Below are positions 51,577 to 60,787 of a stretch of 64,000 nucleotides of DNA, piece after piece. The stretch covers positions 3,782,001 through 3,846,000 of the forward strand of contig NZ_CP017479.1 in NCBI RefSeq assembly GCF_001761465.1. The letters are read 5' to 3'. The first letter of the stretch is position 1; each line of letters begins with the position of its first letter. Under the pieces are notes generated by a model. It was given only the letters and a program-made list of their open reading frames with translations. It did no database searches and was not told the DNA's origin. This stretch comes from Flavobacterium gilvum. Its GTDB lineage: Bacteria > Bacteroidota > Bacteroidia > Flavobacteriales > Flavobacteriaceae. A program made the translations under genes and the position numbers.

Positions 51577-53538
51577 TTAATTAGTCCAAACTTTTATCTT
51601 TTGCTTTCCTGTGCTTAAAATTTCAAAAGGTCCAGGAGATGGATTGGCAACATTGCGTTTATTGCCCAAGTAATCTTTATCAATTTTTAACTCAGAACCA
51701 TCAGGGTTTTCGAAAGGCGCATTGGAAATACTAGCTTTACCTAAAACAGATGACGTCATCAATTTTCTTTTTTGTTCCAGCCAGCTTTTATCCAGCGTTA
51801 TTTCCAAGTACACTTCATTTTTTTGTACTGACAAAGTATTGGCTGCGTCAAATTCATTTTTAACAAGGGCATTAGTTTCTACAGCGTCTTGCTCTTTGTA
51901 TTTTTTCATCACCTCTTCCATATCTTTTTTCACCTCTCCCATTCTCCTTTTTTCTTTTAAACCAATGGCTCGAACAGATCCTTTCGTGTATATATTCCCA
52001 TCAAAGCGTACTGGCAACAGGGCACTACTGTACTGACTTACATCACTTCCATTTACAAACAGGTTATTGATAAACTGTGTTTCTCCACTCGGATTATCGT
52101 GAAGAGCCACTATGTTTGTAGAATGGGGTAAATGCCAAGGTGTTTGGCGGCTGTCATAAAACAATACAGTGAATTTTCCGCCAAAAATATTGTGTCCAAA
52201 AACGGTTCCTTGTGAATTCATTAAAACACTTTCCTTTGAAAGCGAAATATTATTACTCACCAAAGCAGGCCCATGACTCACTTCTATAAAAAGATCTGCT
52301 TGACTATTGTCATGCAACAGATTGCCTTTTACCTGTACCCCCTGCGCCATCCAATCGAGCCATATCCCGAAGCAACCTGTGTTGTAGATATGATTATTAC
52401 TGATGATGCCATCAATGAAGCCGTGGAATTTGATACCGGCCATTTCGTAGCCGCTGAAGGCATGACGCACATGAATATCATGAATCTCATTGCCCTCCAC
52501 AATCGAGAACGCACAGCCCATGCTGCCCACCACAGCGTTTTGCTCGCAGTGGTGTATGTGGTTGTTGCGCACAATGTGAGTACCGACCGTTTCTTTGTTC
52601 CAACCATTTTTAAGGGCTTTATCAATGGTGGTGGTGTAAACTTGTGAGTTGTTACCGGCAAAGTTGTCGCCTTGGTCGAGATACTTCCCAAGTGCAACAC
52701 CGGCGCAAACGGTATAAGAAATCTCGTTATTTTCGATAATCCAGCCCTTGTTCCAATAAGCGGAAATGATACCAATCTGTCCAGCTGTAGGCGGTGCCCA
52801 GTTGGTGGCTGCCTGGGTAAGCTTGAATCCACGCACTGTGATGTAGTTGATACCCGCTTTGGTGGGACTGAAGACCGTTGGACGCACCGCAATCTCTACA
52901 TTCTCTTTATTAGGGTCAACGCCCTTGAATTGAGCCCAGATGGTTGTGGGAGCATTGGCGTCGTCCTTGCCTTTGTTGGGAGCCATGGCAAACCAGCTCC
53001 CTACATTTTCAGAGGGAGTGAGTACTTGCTTTTCGCTATAAACCTCGCGAAGCCAATCGCCGTTAAGATAGACAGAAGCGGTGTGGTTGGGACGATCCAT
53101 GGAAATAAAATAATCGCCATGCACTAAGTCGGCAAAGGGGTTGTAGTCTCCGAAAAATTTGGCTGGAAGGATGGTTTTCCAGGTGTCGTTGTCAACCTTC
53201 TCCCAATTTTTGACTGGTTCAGCACCTGTAATAACAACTTTCTCGCCCTTGGCAGCTTGGTAGGTAATGCGGTGAGCATTGTCCGTACCTCCACGCGGCG
53301 GATTGACCTGTTCCCTATATACACCAGCATGAACCGTAATCACATCTCCGGGCATGGCTTTATTGGCAGCAGCCATAATGGTTTTTAATGGTTTGTTTAA
53401 CGATCCGTCGTTTGCATCTTTTCCATTCACAGATACATGGTATTCCTTCGGATGTGGAGTTTTGTCACTATCTGATTTGTCCTTTCCAAAAGAAGCAAAA
53501 GTTGTTAATGTAACCAGCAGGGCAATAATTTTTTTCAT
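51577..53538 (-). CDS. Secreted right-handed parallel beta-helix protein (paralogue 2)
   Basis: Probable PUL enzyme, 653 residues from the second ATG, with a signal peptide (ending TTFASFG). Same plan as the other two copies: DUF1565-like start (EYHVSVNGKDANDGS), then beta-helix coils with GIKFHGF, IWLDWMAQG and EVSHGP. A helical insertion of about 45 residues, rich in Lys and Glu (KEKRRMGEVKKDMEEVMKKY), follows the helix near residue 540 and is absent from the other two. The coding sequence is compositionally mosaic: about 52360-53350 is much more GC-rich (sampled lines 48-57%) than the 3' part (32-38%). The next upstream gene is paralogue 3. Confidence 0.8.
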   Translation of the reverse strand: MKKIIALLVTLTTFASFGKDKSDSDKTPHPKEYHVSVNGKDANDGSLNKPLKTIMAAANKAMPGDVITVHAGVYREQVNPPRGGTDNAHRITYQAAKGEKVVITGAEPVKNWEKVDNDTWKTILPAKFFGDYNPFADLVHGDYFISMDRPNHTASVYLNGDWLREVYSEKQVLTPSENVGSWFAMAPNKGKDDANAPTTIWAQFKGVDPNKENVEIAVRPTVFSPTKAGINYITVRGFKLTQAATNWAPPTAGQIGIISAYWNKGWIIENNEISYTVCAGVALGKYLDQGDNFAGNNSQVYTTTIDKALKNGWNKETVGTHIVRNNHIHHCEQNAVVGSMGCAFSIVEGNEIHDIHVRHAFSGYEMAGIKFHGFIDGIISNNHIYNTGCFGIWLDWMAQGVQVKGNLLHDNSQADLFIEVSHGPALVSNNISLSKESVLMNSQGTVFGHNIFGGKFTVLFYDSRQTPWHLPHSTNIVALHDNPSGETQFINNLFVNGSDVSQYSSALLPVRFDGNIYTKGSVRAIGLKEKRRMGEVKKDMEEVMKKYKEQDAVETNALVKNEFDAANTLSVQKNEVYLEITLDKSWLEQKRKLMTSSVLGKASISNAPFENPDGSELKIDKDYLGNKRNVANPSPGPFEILSTGKQKIKVWTN

Positions 53539-53614
53539 AATCAAATAAGTTTTTTTGGAACGATGCTTTATCTTTTTTAAACGCGAGTATAATTTTCTAA
53601 ATACAGCTTGATTT

Positions 53615-55447
53615 TTACCAAACCTTTATTTTCTGTATGCCATTATTCTTTATTTCAAAAGGTCCAGGTGACGAGTTTGTTTCTAAGCGTTTTGCACCGT
53701 TGTAATCTTTATTAATAATCAGTTTTGTTCCATTTGCATTTTCAAAAGGAAGATTAGGAACAAATGCTTTTCCTAAATTATCCGTAGAAACAAGCGTTCT
53801 TTTCCCTTCTGTTGCCAGCGATTTATCCAAATTGATTTCCAAATACATTCCGTTTTTTTCGGTCAATAATTTCACATTGGCATCAAAATCAGGTTTCAAA
53901 ATATTGTCTTTATCAAAAACGGACATTTCACTATCTTTTAGATATACATTTCCTTTGAAAACCATTTCTAATTCTGCCTTATCATATCCTTTTGAACTTC
54001 CTCCATTCACAAAAAGGTTGTTCACAAAACGAACGTCTCCGCTTCTGTTATCCACAATATCCACAATTTCGGTAGAATGTGATTTGTGATAAGGTGTTTT
54101 TCTTTGCTCACCTTGAATCACATTAAATTTTCCGCCAAATAAATTGTGCGCAAATGCTGCTCCACTGGAATTCATCAATACATTTTCTTTTGAAAGAAAT
54201 ATATTATTATACATTGTCATCGGACCGTGATCGACTTCTAAAAACAAATCTTGACGAGTATTTTCATACATCAAATTGTTAGCTACAACAGCACCTTGTG
54301 CCATCCAATCCAACCAAATACCTCTATCCGCACGGTAAATTTGATTCCCAATAATTTGAACATCTATCGCTCCATGAAACTTAATTCCAGCCTGTTCTGC
54401 ACCGTCAAACAATCTTATGATGTTTATATCATGAATTATATTTCCTGTAATCGTACTAAAAGAGCACCCCATACTTCCCACAATTCCGGTTTGTTCGCAA
54501 AAAGCAATTGTATTGTTACGAACAATATGACTACCAATGTTGTCTTTATTCCATTTGTTTGCCAAAGCACGATTGATCGTTCCGTAATACGATTCTGTGG
54601 TCCCTTCTTCTTTATCCCATTCATCGCTATATTTTCCAAGAGCTACTCCAGAACATTTTGAATAGCTAATATCATTGTTTTCAATAATCCAACCTTTACT
54701 CCAGTTAGTTCCTATCAAACCTTTTTGTCCATCAGTTGGCGGTGCCCAATTCGTAGCAGCATGACACATCGTAAAACCTTTAACAGTAATATAATTTACA
54801 AATGCTTTTTTTGGATAAAAAATAGTCTCTCGGGCATTTACCTCAATCAATTCTTTGTTTGGATCTACACCAATAAACTGTGCATAAATTATTGTATTTT
54901 GGTTATCCACTTCGGCAAACCAAAGCGGATCATTTGTTTTAGCTTTTGTTAGGACTTCCTCTTTTTTTTCAGCTTCCATCAGCCATTTTCCATTCAGGTA
55001 CACACATCCTGTATGATCTATTCTGCCTTTTTTCGGCCAAAACCAATCCCCTTTTATCTGAATATTAAATGGATTATGATTTCCAAAAAAAGTATTTGGC
55101 ACAACCGCTTTCCAAGTATCATTTTCAAGTTTTGTCCATTTTTTGACTACTTCAGAACCTTTAACAATAACCTTTTCCCCTTTTGCAGCTTGATACGTAA
55201 TGCGTTTTGTTTCTGAAGTTCCTCCAGTTTCCGGCTCGATACTTTCTCTATAAGTTCCCGCATGAACCGTAATCACGTCTCCTGGTTTTGCCACTTTTGC
55301 AGCAGCAGAAATCGTTTTAAAAGGTTTCTCTTTTAAACCTTTATTGGCATCACTTCCACTGGTCGCTGAAACGTGGTATTCTGTTTGAGCTGTCGCCACT
55401 ACCGTTATGCAAAAGGCGAAGAGTATCGTTAAAACTGTTTTTTTCAT
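53615..55447 (-). CDS. Secreted right-handed parallel beta-helix protein (paralogue 3)
   Basis: A 610-residue member of the same group, with a signal peptide ending VATAQ, a DUF1565-like N-terminus (EYHVSATSGSDANKG), a beta-helix with NNTIAFCEQTGIVGSMGC, GIKFHGAID, GIWLDWMAQG and EVDHGP, and a C-terminal Pro-Gly-Pro-Phe-Glu block before the end (SSPGPFEI) shared by all three. AT-rich throughout, like the genome background, so it may be the native copy. Three paralogues in one PUL suggest related linkages at different positions of a branched glycan. Enzyme family not assigned. Confidence 0.8.
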   Translation of the reverse strand: MKKTVLTILFAFCITVVATAQTEYHVSATSGSDANKGLKEKPFKTISAAAKVAKPGDVITVHAGTYRESIEPETGGTSETKRITYQAAKGEKVIVKGSEVVKKWTKLENDTWKAVVPNTFFGNHNPFNIQIKGDWFWPKKGRIDHTGCVYLNGKWLMEAEKKEEVLTKAKTNDPLWFAEVDNQNTIIYAQFIGVDPNKELIEVNARETIFYPKKAFVNYITVKGFTMCHAATNWAPPTDGQKGLIGTNWSKGWIIENNDISYSKCSGVALGKYSDEWDKEEGTTESYYGTINRALANKWNKDNIGSHIVRNNTIAFCEQTGIVGSMGCSFSTITGNIIHDINIIRLFDGAEQAGIKFHGAIDVQIIGNQIYRADRGIWLDWMAQGAVVANNLMYENTRQDLFLEVDHGPMTMYNNIFLSKENVLMNSSGAAFAHNLFGGKFNVIQGEQRKTPYHKSHSTEIVDIVDNRSGDVRFVNNLFVNGGSSKGYDKAELEMVFKGNVYLKDSEMSVFDKDNILKPDFDANVKLLTEKNGMYLEINLDKSLATEGKRTLVSTDNLGKAFVPNLPFENANGTKLIINKDYNGAKRLETNSSPGPFEIKNNGIQKIKVW

Positions 55448-55541
55448 GTTTACGCTTTAGTTTTTTTGTCTAGTCTAATAGTTGTTTTTGAATTATTTAT
55501 AATTCTTTCTATACTAATATTACTATATTATCTTAATTTTT

Positions 55542-56948
55542 TTATTTGATAAATAATGATTCTATTTCTTCCAATGATTTTGCTTTGGTTTCTTTTACTT
55601 TCATCCACATATATACAAAAGCCAACACACATATAATTGCATAAACAAACATTGTTATTGCAGTGCCCAACTGTTTTGTCATTATCGGGAATGTTAATGT
55701 CACAGCAAAATCAGCTAGCCATAACGAAAGTGTTGCCACAGACAACGCCATGCTTCGAACGAGGTTCGGAAAAATTTCTGAAAGATATACCCATACCACA
55801 GCACCCAGCGTACACCCAAACGAAGCCACATACAATAACATAAAAACCAAAACAATGTAATGATCAAAATATTTAAATTGAAAACAAAGTCCGACAGCTA
55901 CCAATGAAACACACATCATTATACAACCTACAAGCAACATCTTTTTTCGACCCACTTTATCCACTAATAGTATCGCCACAAAAGTAGCCAGCACATTTAC
56001 CACGCCTATAGCGATTGTTTGCAAAAATGGCGAAGAACCGTTTGCTGAAATTTCTTTAAAAATAACTGGAGCATAATAAATAATAGAGTTAATACCCGTT
56101 ATTTGTTGGAACACCGCCACCATGATTCCAATAATCATAACTGGTCGATAGGTTTTACTAAAAAGTTGTTTGATCGAAATTTTATTTTCGGAATAAAAGC
56201 TTTGTTCGATTTCTGCCACTTCCTGCTCAATCGATATGCCCTCCGAAATTTTCTCAAGAATTTTTTCTGCCTCTTTTTTTCTTCCTTTCATAATGAGCCA
56301 TCTTGGCGTTTCGGGCACGGCGAGCAACAACAGAAAAAACACAATTGATGGAGCCGCCTGAGAAGCAAACATCCAACGCCAGCTATTGGCCCCTAAATCC
56401 GAAAACATATAATTGGAAAAATAAGCCAACAGAATCCCTAATACAATCGCCATTTGATAAAAAGCAACCAATCGTCCTCTCCATGTTGGGGGCGCAATTT
56501 CGGCAATATACATAGGTGAAACCATCGCAGCTGCACCCACACCAAGTCCGCCTATCAATCGATATAGTATAAATGAATATAATTCTGTCGAAAGTCCCGC
56601 ACCAATACCTGATACTGCAAAAAGAACTGCACAAATCATGAGCGTAACACGTCTACCTAACTTATCTGCAAGAACTCCCGCAATCATAGCTCCAAAAGCA
56701 CAACCTATAAGTATGGAACTAACAGACCAGCCAAGCATATATTCATCCAGTTTGAAGTAAGTTGTGATATAAGGAATAGCTCCTGATATAATAGCAGTAT
56801 CAAATCCAAAAAGCAGCCCGCCTAGAGCGGCTACGAAACTGACCAGAATAATGAAACTTAAATTTCCGGATTCAGTAAGTCGCTGTTCATTTGTTAAAAC
56901 AATTGCGGATTCATCACCGCCGGTTGCATGTGGTTGGTTTGGTATCAT
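55542..56948 (-). CDS. MFS sugar porter
   Basis: A proton-coupled monosaccharide importer of the inner membrane, 468 residues with twelve predicted membrane segments. Sugar-porter signatures: LGGLLFGFDTAIISGAI in helix 1, DKLGRR after helix 2, GGLGVGAAAMVSPMYIAEI in helices 4-5, PETPRWL at mid-protein, QQITGINSIIYYAP in helix 7 and DKVGRK after helix 8. The ATG at 56948 (MIPNQPH) is preferred. It is divergent from the AraC gene and probably brings the monosaccharides released in the periplasm into the cytoplasm. Confidence 0.92.
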   Translation of the reverse strand: MIPNQPHATGGDESAIVLTNEQRLTESGNLSFIILVSFVAALGGLLFGFDTAIISGAIPYITTYFKLDEYMLGWSVSSILIGCAFGAMIAGVLADKLGRRVTLMICAVLFAVSGIGAGLSTELYSFILYRLIGGLGVGAAAMVSPMYIAEIAPPTWRGRLVAFYQMAIVLGILLAYFSNYMFSDLGANSWRWMFASQAAPSIVFFLLLLAVPETPRWLIMKGRKKEAEKILEKISEGISIEQEVAEIEQSFYSENKISIKQLFSKTYRPVMIIGIMVAVFQQITGINSIIYYAPVIFKEISANGSSPFLQTIAIGVVNVLATFVAILLVDKVGRKKMLLVGCIMMCVSLVAVGLCFQFKYFDHYIVLVFMLLYVASFGCTLGAVVWVYLSEIFPNLVRSMALSVATLSLWLADFAVTLTFPIMTKQLGTAITMFVYAIICVLAFVYMWMKVKETKAKSLEEIESLFIK

Positions 56949-56972
56949 AGTTGTATATATTATTGGTTGAGC

Positions 56973-56980
56973 CAAAAATA
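56973..56980 (-). promoter_or_regulatory. -7 box (TATTTTTG) of the MFS gene
   Basis: The minus strand reads TATTTTTG, an exact TAnnTTTG match, 25 bases upstream of the MFS ATG. It overlaps one arm of the inverted repeat at 56979-57006. Confidence 0.45.
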
Positions 56981-57006
56981 GAAACACATTATTATAATTG
57001 TTTCTA
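56979..57006. promoter_or_regulatory. Candidate operator: TAGAAACA-12-TGTTTCTA
   Basis: A perfect 8-bp inverted repeat with a 12-base spacer lies in the divergent promoter region between the MFS and AraC genes and touches the MFS -7 box. Position and symmetry suit a dimeric regulator such as the adjacent AraC-type protein. Confidence 0.45.
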
Positions 57007-57110
57007 TTTTATTATCAAAAAAATAAACTATCTTACCACAAAAAAAGTAAAAGATATTAAATACAATAGAAATACTGTTAATTTCATAAACAATTTTCAC
57101 ATTAAACAAA

Positions 57111-57998
57111 ATGCAACCATTAATTCAGCGATTATTATCTAATAATTCCAATTCTTTTTTAGCAAGAACATTTCGTACACCCCATTTTGAAGTTGGCTGG
57201 CATCAGCATATCGAATATGAATTAATTCTTTTTACAGAAGGATCAGGCATCAGTTTTATTGGTAATCATGTAGGTGAATTTGAAACAGGTGATATTTATT
57301 TCATTGGTTCGAACCTTCCACATACATTTCAAAAAAACGGCAATCAGGTTGCCAGCGCAGTAGTCGTACAATTTAGAGAAGACTTTTGGGGCAAAGATTT
57401 TATGCAAATACCAGAGAATCGTGAACTCAAGAATTTATTTGATTCATCTATATTGGGGATGAAAATAAATAGGGAATGTAAACAGTTATTAACACCAATT
57501 ATTAAAGAGCTTGAATACGCCGAGGGAGTAAAACGTATTTTACTCTTACTCGAAGCTCTTTCTCTACTTGCAACTAAGAAAGATAACATTATTCTTTCTA
57601 CTCAAATAGCCAAAGAGTACAATAAAAAAGACATGGATGTTCTGGACAAAATAATCCAATTTACTATTTCTTCATATCGCGAACAAATTTCACTTTCAGA
57701 TACTGCAAAAATTGCCTGCATGAGTGTACCATCTTTTTGTCGAAATTTTAAACAAAGAACAAAGAAAACCTATAATGGGTTTTTGAACGAAATACGTATT
57801 GCCAATGCCTGCAATCTTCTATCAGAAACAAACAAACCGGTTTTGGAAATTTGTTATGAAAGTGGCTATACTACATTGGCAAATTTTCACAAACAATTTT
57901 TGAAAATAAAAAATATTACCCCTCTACAATACAGAAAATTGTTCTCCCCTGAGAATATTCGAAAAGGAACCAACATTGGTATTAATGAAGTAAAATAA
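57111..57998 (+). CDS. AraC-family transcriptional regulator with cupin sensor domain
   Basis: A 295-residue cytoplasmic regulator. Residues about 20-105 form a cupin-like sugar-sensing domain (HQHIEYELILFTEG, GDIYFIGSNLPH). Residues about 185-285 are the double helix-turn-helix: ISLSDTAKIACMSVPSFCRNFKQ, then RIANACNLLSETNKPVLEICYESGYTTLANFHKQF. It is the only plus-strand gene next to the PUL and is divergent from the sugar porter, so it probably activates the porter and possibly the beta-helix genes in response to a monosaccharide. Confidence 0.92.
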   Translation: MQPLIQRLLSNNSNSFLARTFRTPHFEVGWHQHIEYELILFTEGSGISFIGNHVGEFETGDIYFIGSNLPHTFQKNGNQVASAVVVQFREDFWGKDFMQIPENRELKNLFDSSILGMKINRECKQLLTPIIKELEYAEGVKRILLLLEALSLLATKKDNIILSTQIAKEYNKKDMDVLDKIIQFTISSYREQISLSDTAKIACMSVPSFCRNFKQRTKKTYNGFLNEIRIANACNLLSETNKPVLEICYESGYTTLANFHKQFLKIKNITPLQYRKLFSPENIRKGTNIGINEVK

Positions 57999-58042
57999 TA
58001 GCAGTAAAACATCGCCCTAAACCAAACCCGAAGTTTTACTTT

Positions 58043-58091
58043 CCCAAACAAAAAGCCTGTAAGTTCAATACTTACAGGCTTTTTGTTTGGG
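58043..58091. terminator. Bidirectional intrinsic terminator
   Basis: A perfect 22-bp stem (58043-58064 with 58070-58091) with loop TCAAT, built on AAAAAGCCTGTAAGT. T-runs on both strands serve the convergent AraC (+) and lipoprotein (-) genes. Confidence 0.85.
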
Positions 58092-58101
58092 AACAGAATT
58101 A

Positions 58102-59118
58102 CTATTTTTCAAAATAAAGATAATTAGTGTTGCCGCTTGAATCCCGGAATCGTATATGCGAACTATTGAACTCAAACAATTTCCAATTATTATTCAGTTT
58201 ACTGAGAATATCAGAGTTGAAACTTATTTTTAATTCCGTTGTACCATACTGTGTTTTACTTTCCCATTGACCAATTTCAGAAATTCCAGCTTTGGTGGCA
58301 ACCACTGTTTTATCACTATTAAATACAAATGAATAACCGCTGTAGGATGAAGTTTTGTCCGAACCAACAAAAAAATAAGGTATCATCCAAGAACCTGTTG
58401 TAATTGTTTGCATAAAATCAAGCGAAACAATTTTGTTTTCCGGGCAGTAATCAATAGCATATTTTATGGCATTTTCAAAATCCAAATTACTCGTAATTGA
58501 TTTTGTCTGATTATTGTAATCGACAATTGAAATTGGATAGTTTAATGAAATATACTGGCTGGCTGTCAAATTTTTTATAAAATTAAAAAAAGCTTGATCA
58601 CTTGTAATTGATACAGAACTTCCTGCCTGATTCGCGCTGTTATAAACATTAATTGTTATTGGATAATTGATATTTAGCCCATTTATTTTGCATAAAAGAT
58701 CAGGGTAAAGATTCCAATAATTGATTAAAGAATCAAAATCTGCTTCATTTGGAATATCCTTTTCGATGTAATTATAGTAAACCATCTTTACAGGAAAACC
58801 AATTTTTACAATATCATTATCATTGTTGTATGCATTGATATTATCTACTACTTTTTTATAATCTGCATCACTGTTTATTGCAATGTTTGTATTATTTACA
58901 GTAACTGTATATGGGAATTTTATGGTGCAGTAACTTGACCCATCGATTACATTATCCTGCACCGTTTTGACCATTGCAACCCTTTGCAAATTGCTCATAA
59001 GAGGAGAAGCAACTGTAACAGTTTCCTGTGTATGAGTATCTTGCTCATCAATTTCGCTTTGACAAGACAACAAAAACAGGAAAACTACTATTGATAAATA
59101 TTTTTTTATGGCAAACAT
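58102..59118 (-). CDS. Repeat-containing lipoprotein, function unknown
   Basis: Unrecognised family. From the ATG at 59118 the product has 338 residues and a lipobox (LFLLSC, Cys18). The body contains about four tandem repeats of roughly 70 residues. Each has a strand of the type hydrophobic-x-Y/F-P-I/V followed by x-Y-N, then a helix such as DADYKKVVDNINAY, EADFDSLINYWN, DQAFFNFIKNL or LDFENAIKYAI. The last 90 residues are different (GYSFVFNSDKTVVATKAG, IGQWESK) and resemble a lipocalin-like domain. It lies upstream of, and divergent from, the ECF sigma operon. Surface or periplasmic role unknown. Confidence 0.82.
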   Translation of the reverse strand: MFAIKKYLSIVVFLFLLSCQSEIDEQDTHTQETVTVASPLMSNLQRVAMVKTVQDNVIDGSSYCTIKFPYTVTVNNTNIAINSDADYKKVVDNINAYNNDNDIVKIGFPVKMVYYNYIEKDIPNEADFDSLINYWNLYPDLLCKINGLNINYPITINVYNSANQAGSSVSITSDQAFFNFIKNLTASQYISLNYPISIVDYNNQTKSITSNLDFENAIKYAIDYCPENKIVSLDFMQTITTGSWMIPYFFVGSDKTSSYSGYSFVFNSDKTVVATKAGISEIGQWESKTQYGTTELKISFNSDILSKLNNNWKLFEFNSSHIRFRDSSGNTNYLYFEK

Positions 59119-59290
59119 ATTTATATTTTTACAAATGTAATAAATTTTCAAGAAAATGTTTTTTTAATAAATTCAACATCAAGGGTTTCTGTTTCATTTT
59201 TTATTACTAAATTATCACAGGAATAAATAACATTTCTGTTTCCTATATAACAATCCGTTTTATTTTTACCCTACTTATATCAAAAACAAA

Positions 59291-59298
59291 TATTTTTG
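59291..59298 (+). promoter_or_regulatory. -7 box (TATTTTTG) of the second sigma operon
   Basis: Exact TAnnTTTG match 23 bases upstream of the sigma-factor ATG. No clear TTG at -33. Confidence 0.45.
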
Positions 59299-59321
59299 TA
59301 TTAGACAAATTGAAAATTTAG

Positions 59322-59837
59322 ATGACAAACATAACTCCATCAAATACTTGTGATGAAATAATATTTTCATCTTTTTTTAAAAGTCATATAAAAGCACTTC
59401 GAAATTTTCTTCTTTACAAATTTGGCAATATCGACCAGGCAGAGGATTTAGCACAGGAGGCATTTATAAAGCTTTGGCAAAACTGCGCTTCGGTACCAGT
59501 TGAAAAAGCAAAATCATACATTTATACTATTGCCAATAATAGCAGCCTCAACGAAATTGCACATCAAAAAGTTGTTTTGAGATATAAAAAAAACTTTACC
59601 GGTTTGGATAAAACCAATCAAAATCCAGAATATCTTTTAGAAGAGCAACAATTTCAAGTCAAACTGTTGAAGGCTATCGAAAATTTAAACGAAAAACAAC
59701 GCGTTGCCTTTTTAATGCATCGGATTGACGGAAAAAAATACAGCGAAATTGCCTTGAACCTAGATATTAGCGTAAAAGCGGTAGAAAAACGCATTCATTT
59801 GGCTTTGTTAAGCTTACGCGAACAAATTGATTTATAA
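59322..59837 (+). CDS. ECF sigma-70 factor (FecI-like), second system
   Basis: A 171-residue ECF sigma factor. Region 2 lies at about residues 20-85 (NIDQAEDLAQEAFIKLWQ) and region 4 at about 110-165 (LNEKQRVAFLMHRIDGKKYSEIALNLDISVKAVEKRI). First gene of a three-gene operon with a FecR anti-sigma and a TonB receptor. It differs clearly from the PUL sigma factor, so the two systems are unlikely to cross-talk. Confidence 0.94.
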   Translation: MTNITPSNTCDEIIFSSFFKSHIKALRNFLLYKFGNIDQAEDLAQEAFIKLWQNCASVPVEKAKSYIYTIANNSSLNEIAHQKVVLRYKKNFTGLDKTNQNPEYLLEEQQFQVKLLKAIENLNEKQRVAFLMHRIDGKKYSEIALNLDISVKAVEKRIHLALLSLREQIDL

Positions 59838-59887
59838 AAGTAGGGATAATTGGTTTCCAATTGTTTTAATGATATAACAAAAGTACG

Positions 59888-60787
59888 ATGGAAAAAGATC
59901 GCATATTAGCAAAATGGCTTAACAATGATTTGTCCCCAGACGAATTAGCTGAATTTGAAGCAAGTCCCGATTTTGAAAAATACCAAAGAATAATAAAATA
60001 CACGGAAAATCTGGAAGTTGATGACTTGGATGAAGACACGCTGTTATCCAACATTCTCAGTCAGAAAAAAAGTGCTCCAAAAACGGTGCCTTTATACAGA
60101 AAATGGATGTTTCAGGCAGCCGCCATATTAGTGTTGGCGCTCGGAATTACTTTTATGTTTAAATTTTTTGTAACCCAAACTCAGACTGCAAATTTTGGAG
60201 AAAAAACAACTTTTTCACTACCTGATAATTCAGTAGTGGTGCTGAATTCCGGTTCTGAAATAAACTATAAAAAATGGAATTGGGACAACAACAGACGTCT
60301 TGAATTAAAAGGGGAAGCATATTTCAGAGTCGCCAAAGGCAAACGTTTTGAGGTGCAAACCAACCTCGGAAAGGTAACGGTTCTGGGAACGCAATTCGAC
60401 GTTAAAGCCCGAAAAAACAGATTTGATGTCGTGTGTTATGAAGGCCGTGTAAAAGTCAACTATCAAAACGCACAAGTATTGCTAATTCATGGGGAAAGCG
60501 TTATATTTGAAAATGGAAAACAACTCAATACGAGGGTAAATTCATCACAACCGGAATGGATGAACAATCAGATATGTTTTTATAGAGAAAATATCAAATC
60601 GCTTTTAGACGAAGTTCGAAGACAATATAATATTACAATCGAATTAAATTCAAAAAACACAACCTCCTTATTTACAGGTAAATTACCTGCAAATAACCTG
60701 GATATCGCCTTGCATATTATTAGTACAACTTATAATTTAGAAACCAAAAAAATCTCAAAAAATAAAATAATTTTCGACGAAAAATAA
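59888..60787 (+). CDS. FecR-family anti-sigma factor, second system
   Basis: A 299-residue membrane-spanning regulator of the preceding sigma factor. It has a short cytoplasmic helical N-terminus (LAKWLNNDLSPDELAEFEA), a membrane segment at about 77-95 (AAAILVLALGITFMFKFF), a FecR domain (TTFSLPDNSVVVLNSGSEI, GEAYFRVAKG) and a C-terminal DUF4974-like domain. Its stop codon directly abuts the ATG of the receptor gene, indicating translational coupling. Confidence 0.93.
   Translation: MEKDRILAKWLNNDLSPDELAEFEASPDFEKYQRIIKYTENLEVDDLDEDTLLSNILSQKKSAPKTVPLYRKWMFQAAAILVLALGITFMFKFFVTQTQTANFGEKTTFSLPDNSVVVLNSGSEINYKKWNWDNNRRLELKGEAYFRVAKGKRFEVQTNLGKVTVLGTQFDVKARKNRFDVVCYEGRVKVNYQNAQVLLIHGESVIFENGKQLNTRVNSSQPEWMNNQICFYRENIKSLLDEVRRQYNITIELNSKNTTSLFTGKLPANNLDIALHIISTTYNLETKKISKNKIIFDEK

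Noticed and set aside
52329-52892. 187-codon open frame on the minus strand in another phase
   Set aside because: Lies inside beta-helix paralogue 2; it is open only because that part of the gene is GC-richer.
15729-56948. Ulvan, alginate, carrageenan or fucoidan PUL
   Set aside because: No sulfatase genes and none of the characteristic lyase or GH16/GH117/GH107 type enzymes were recognised.
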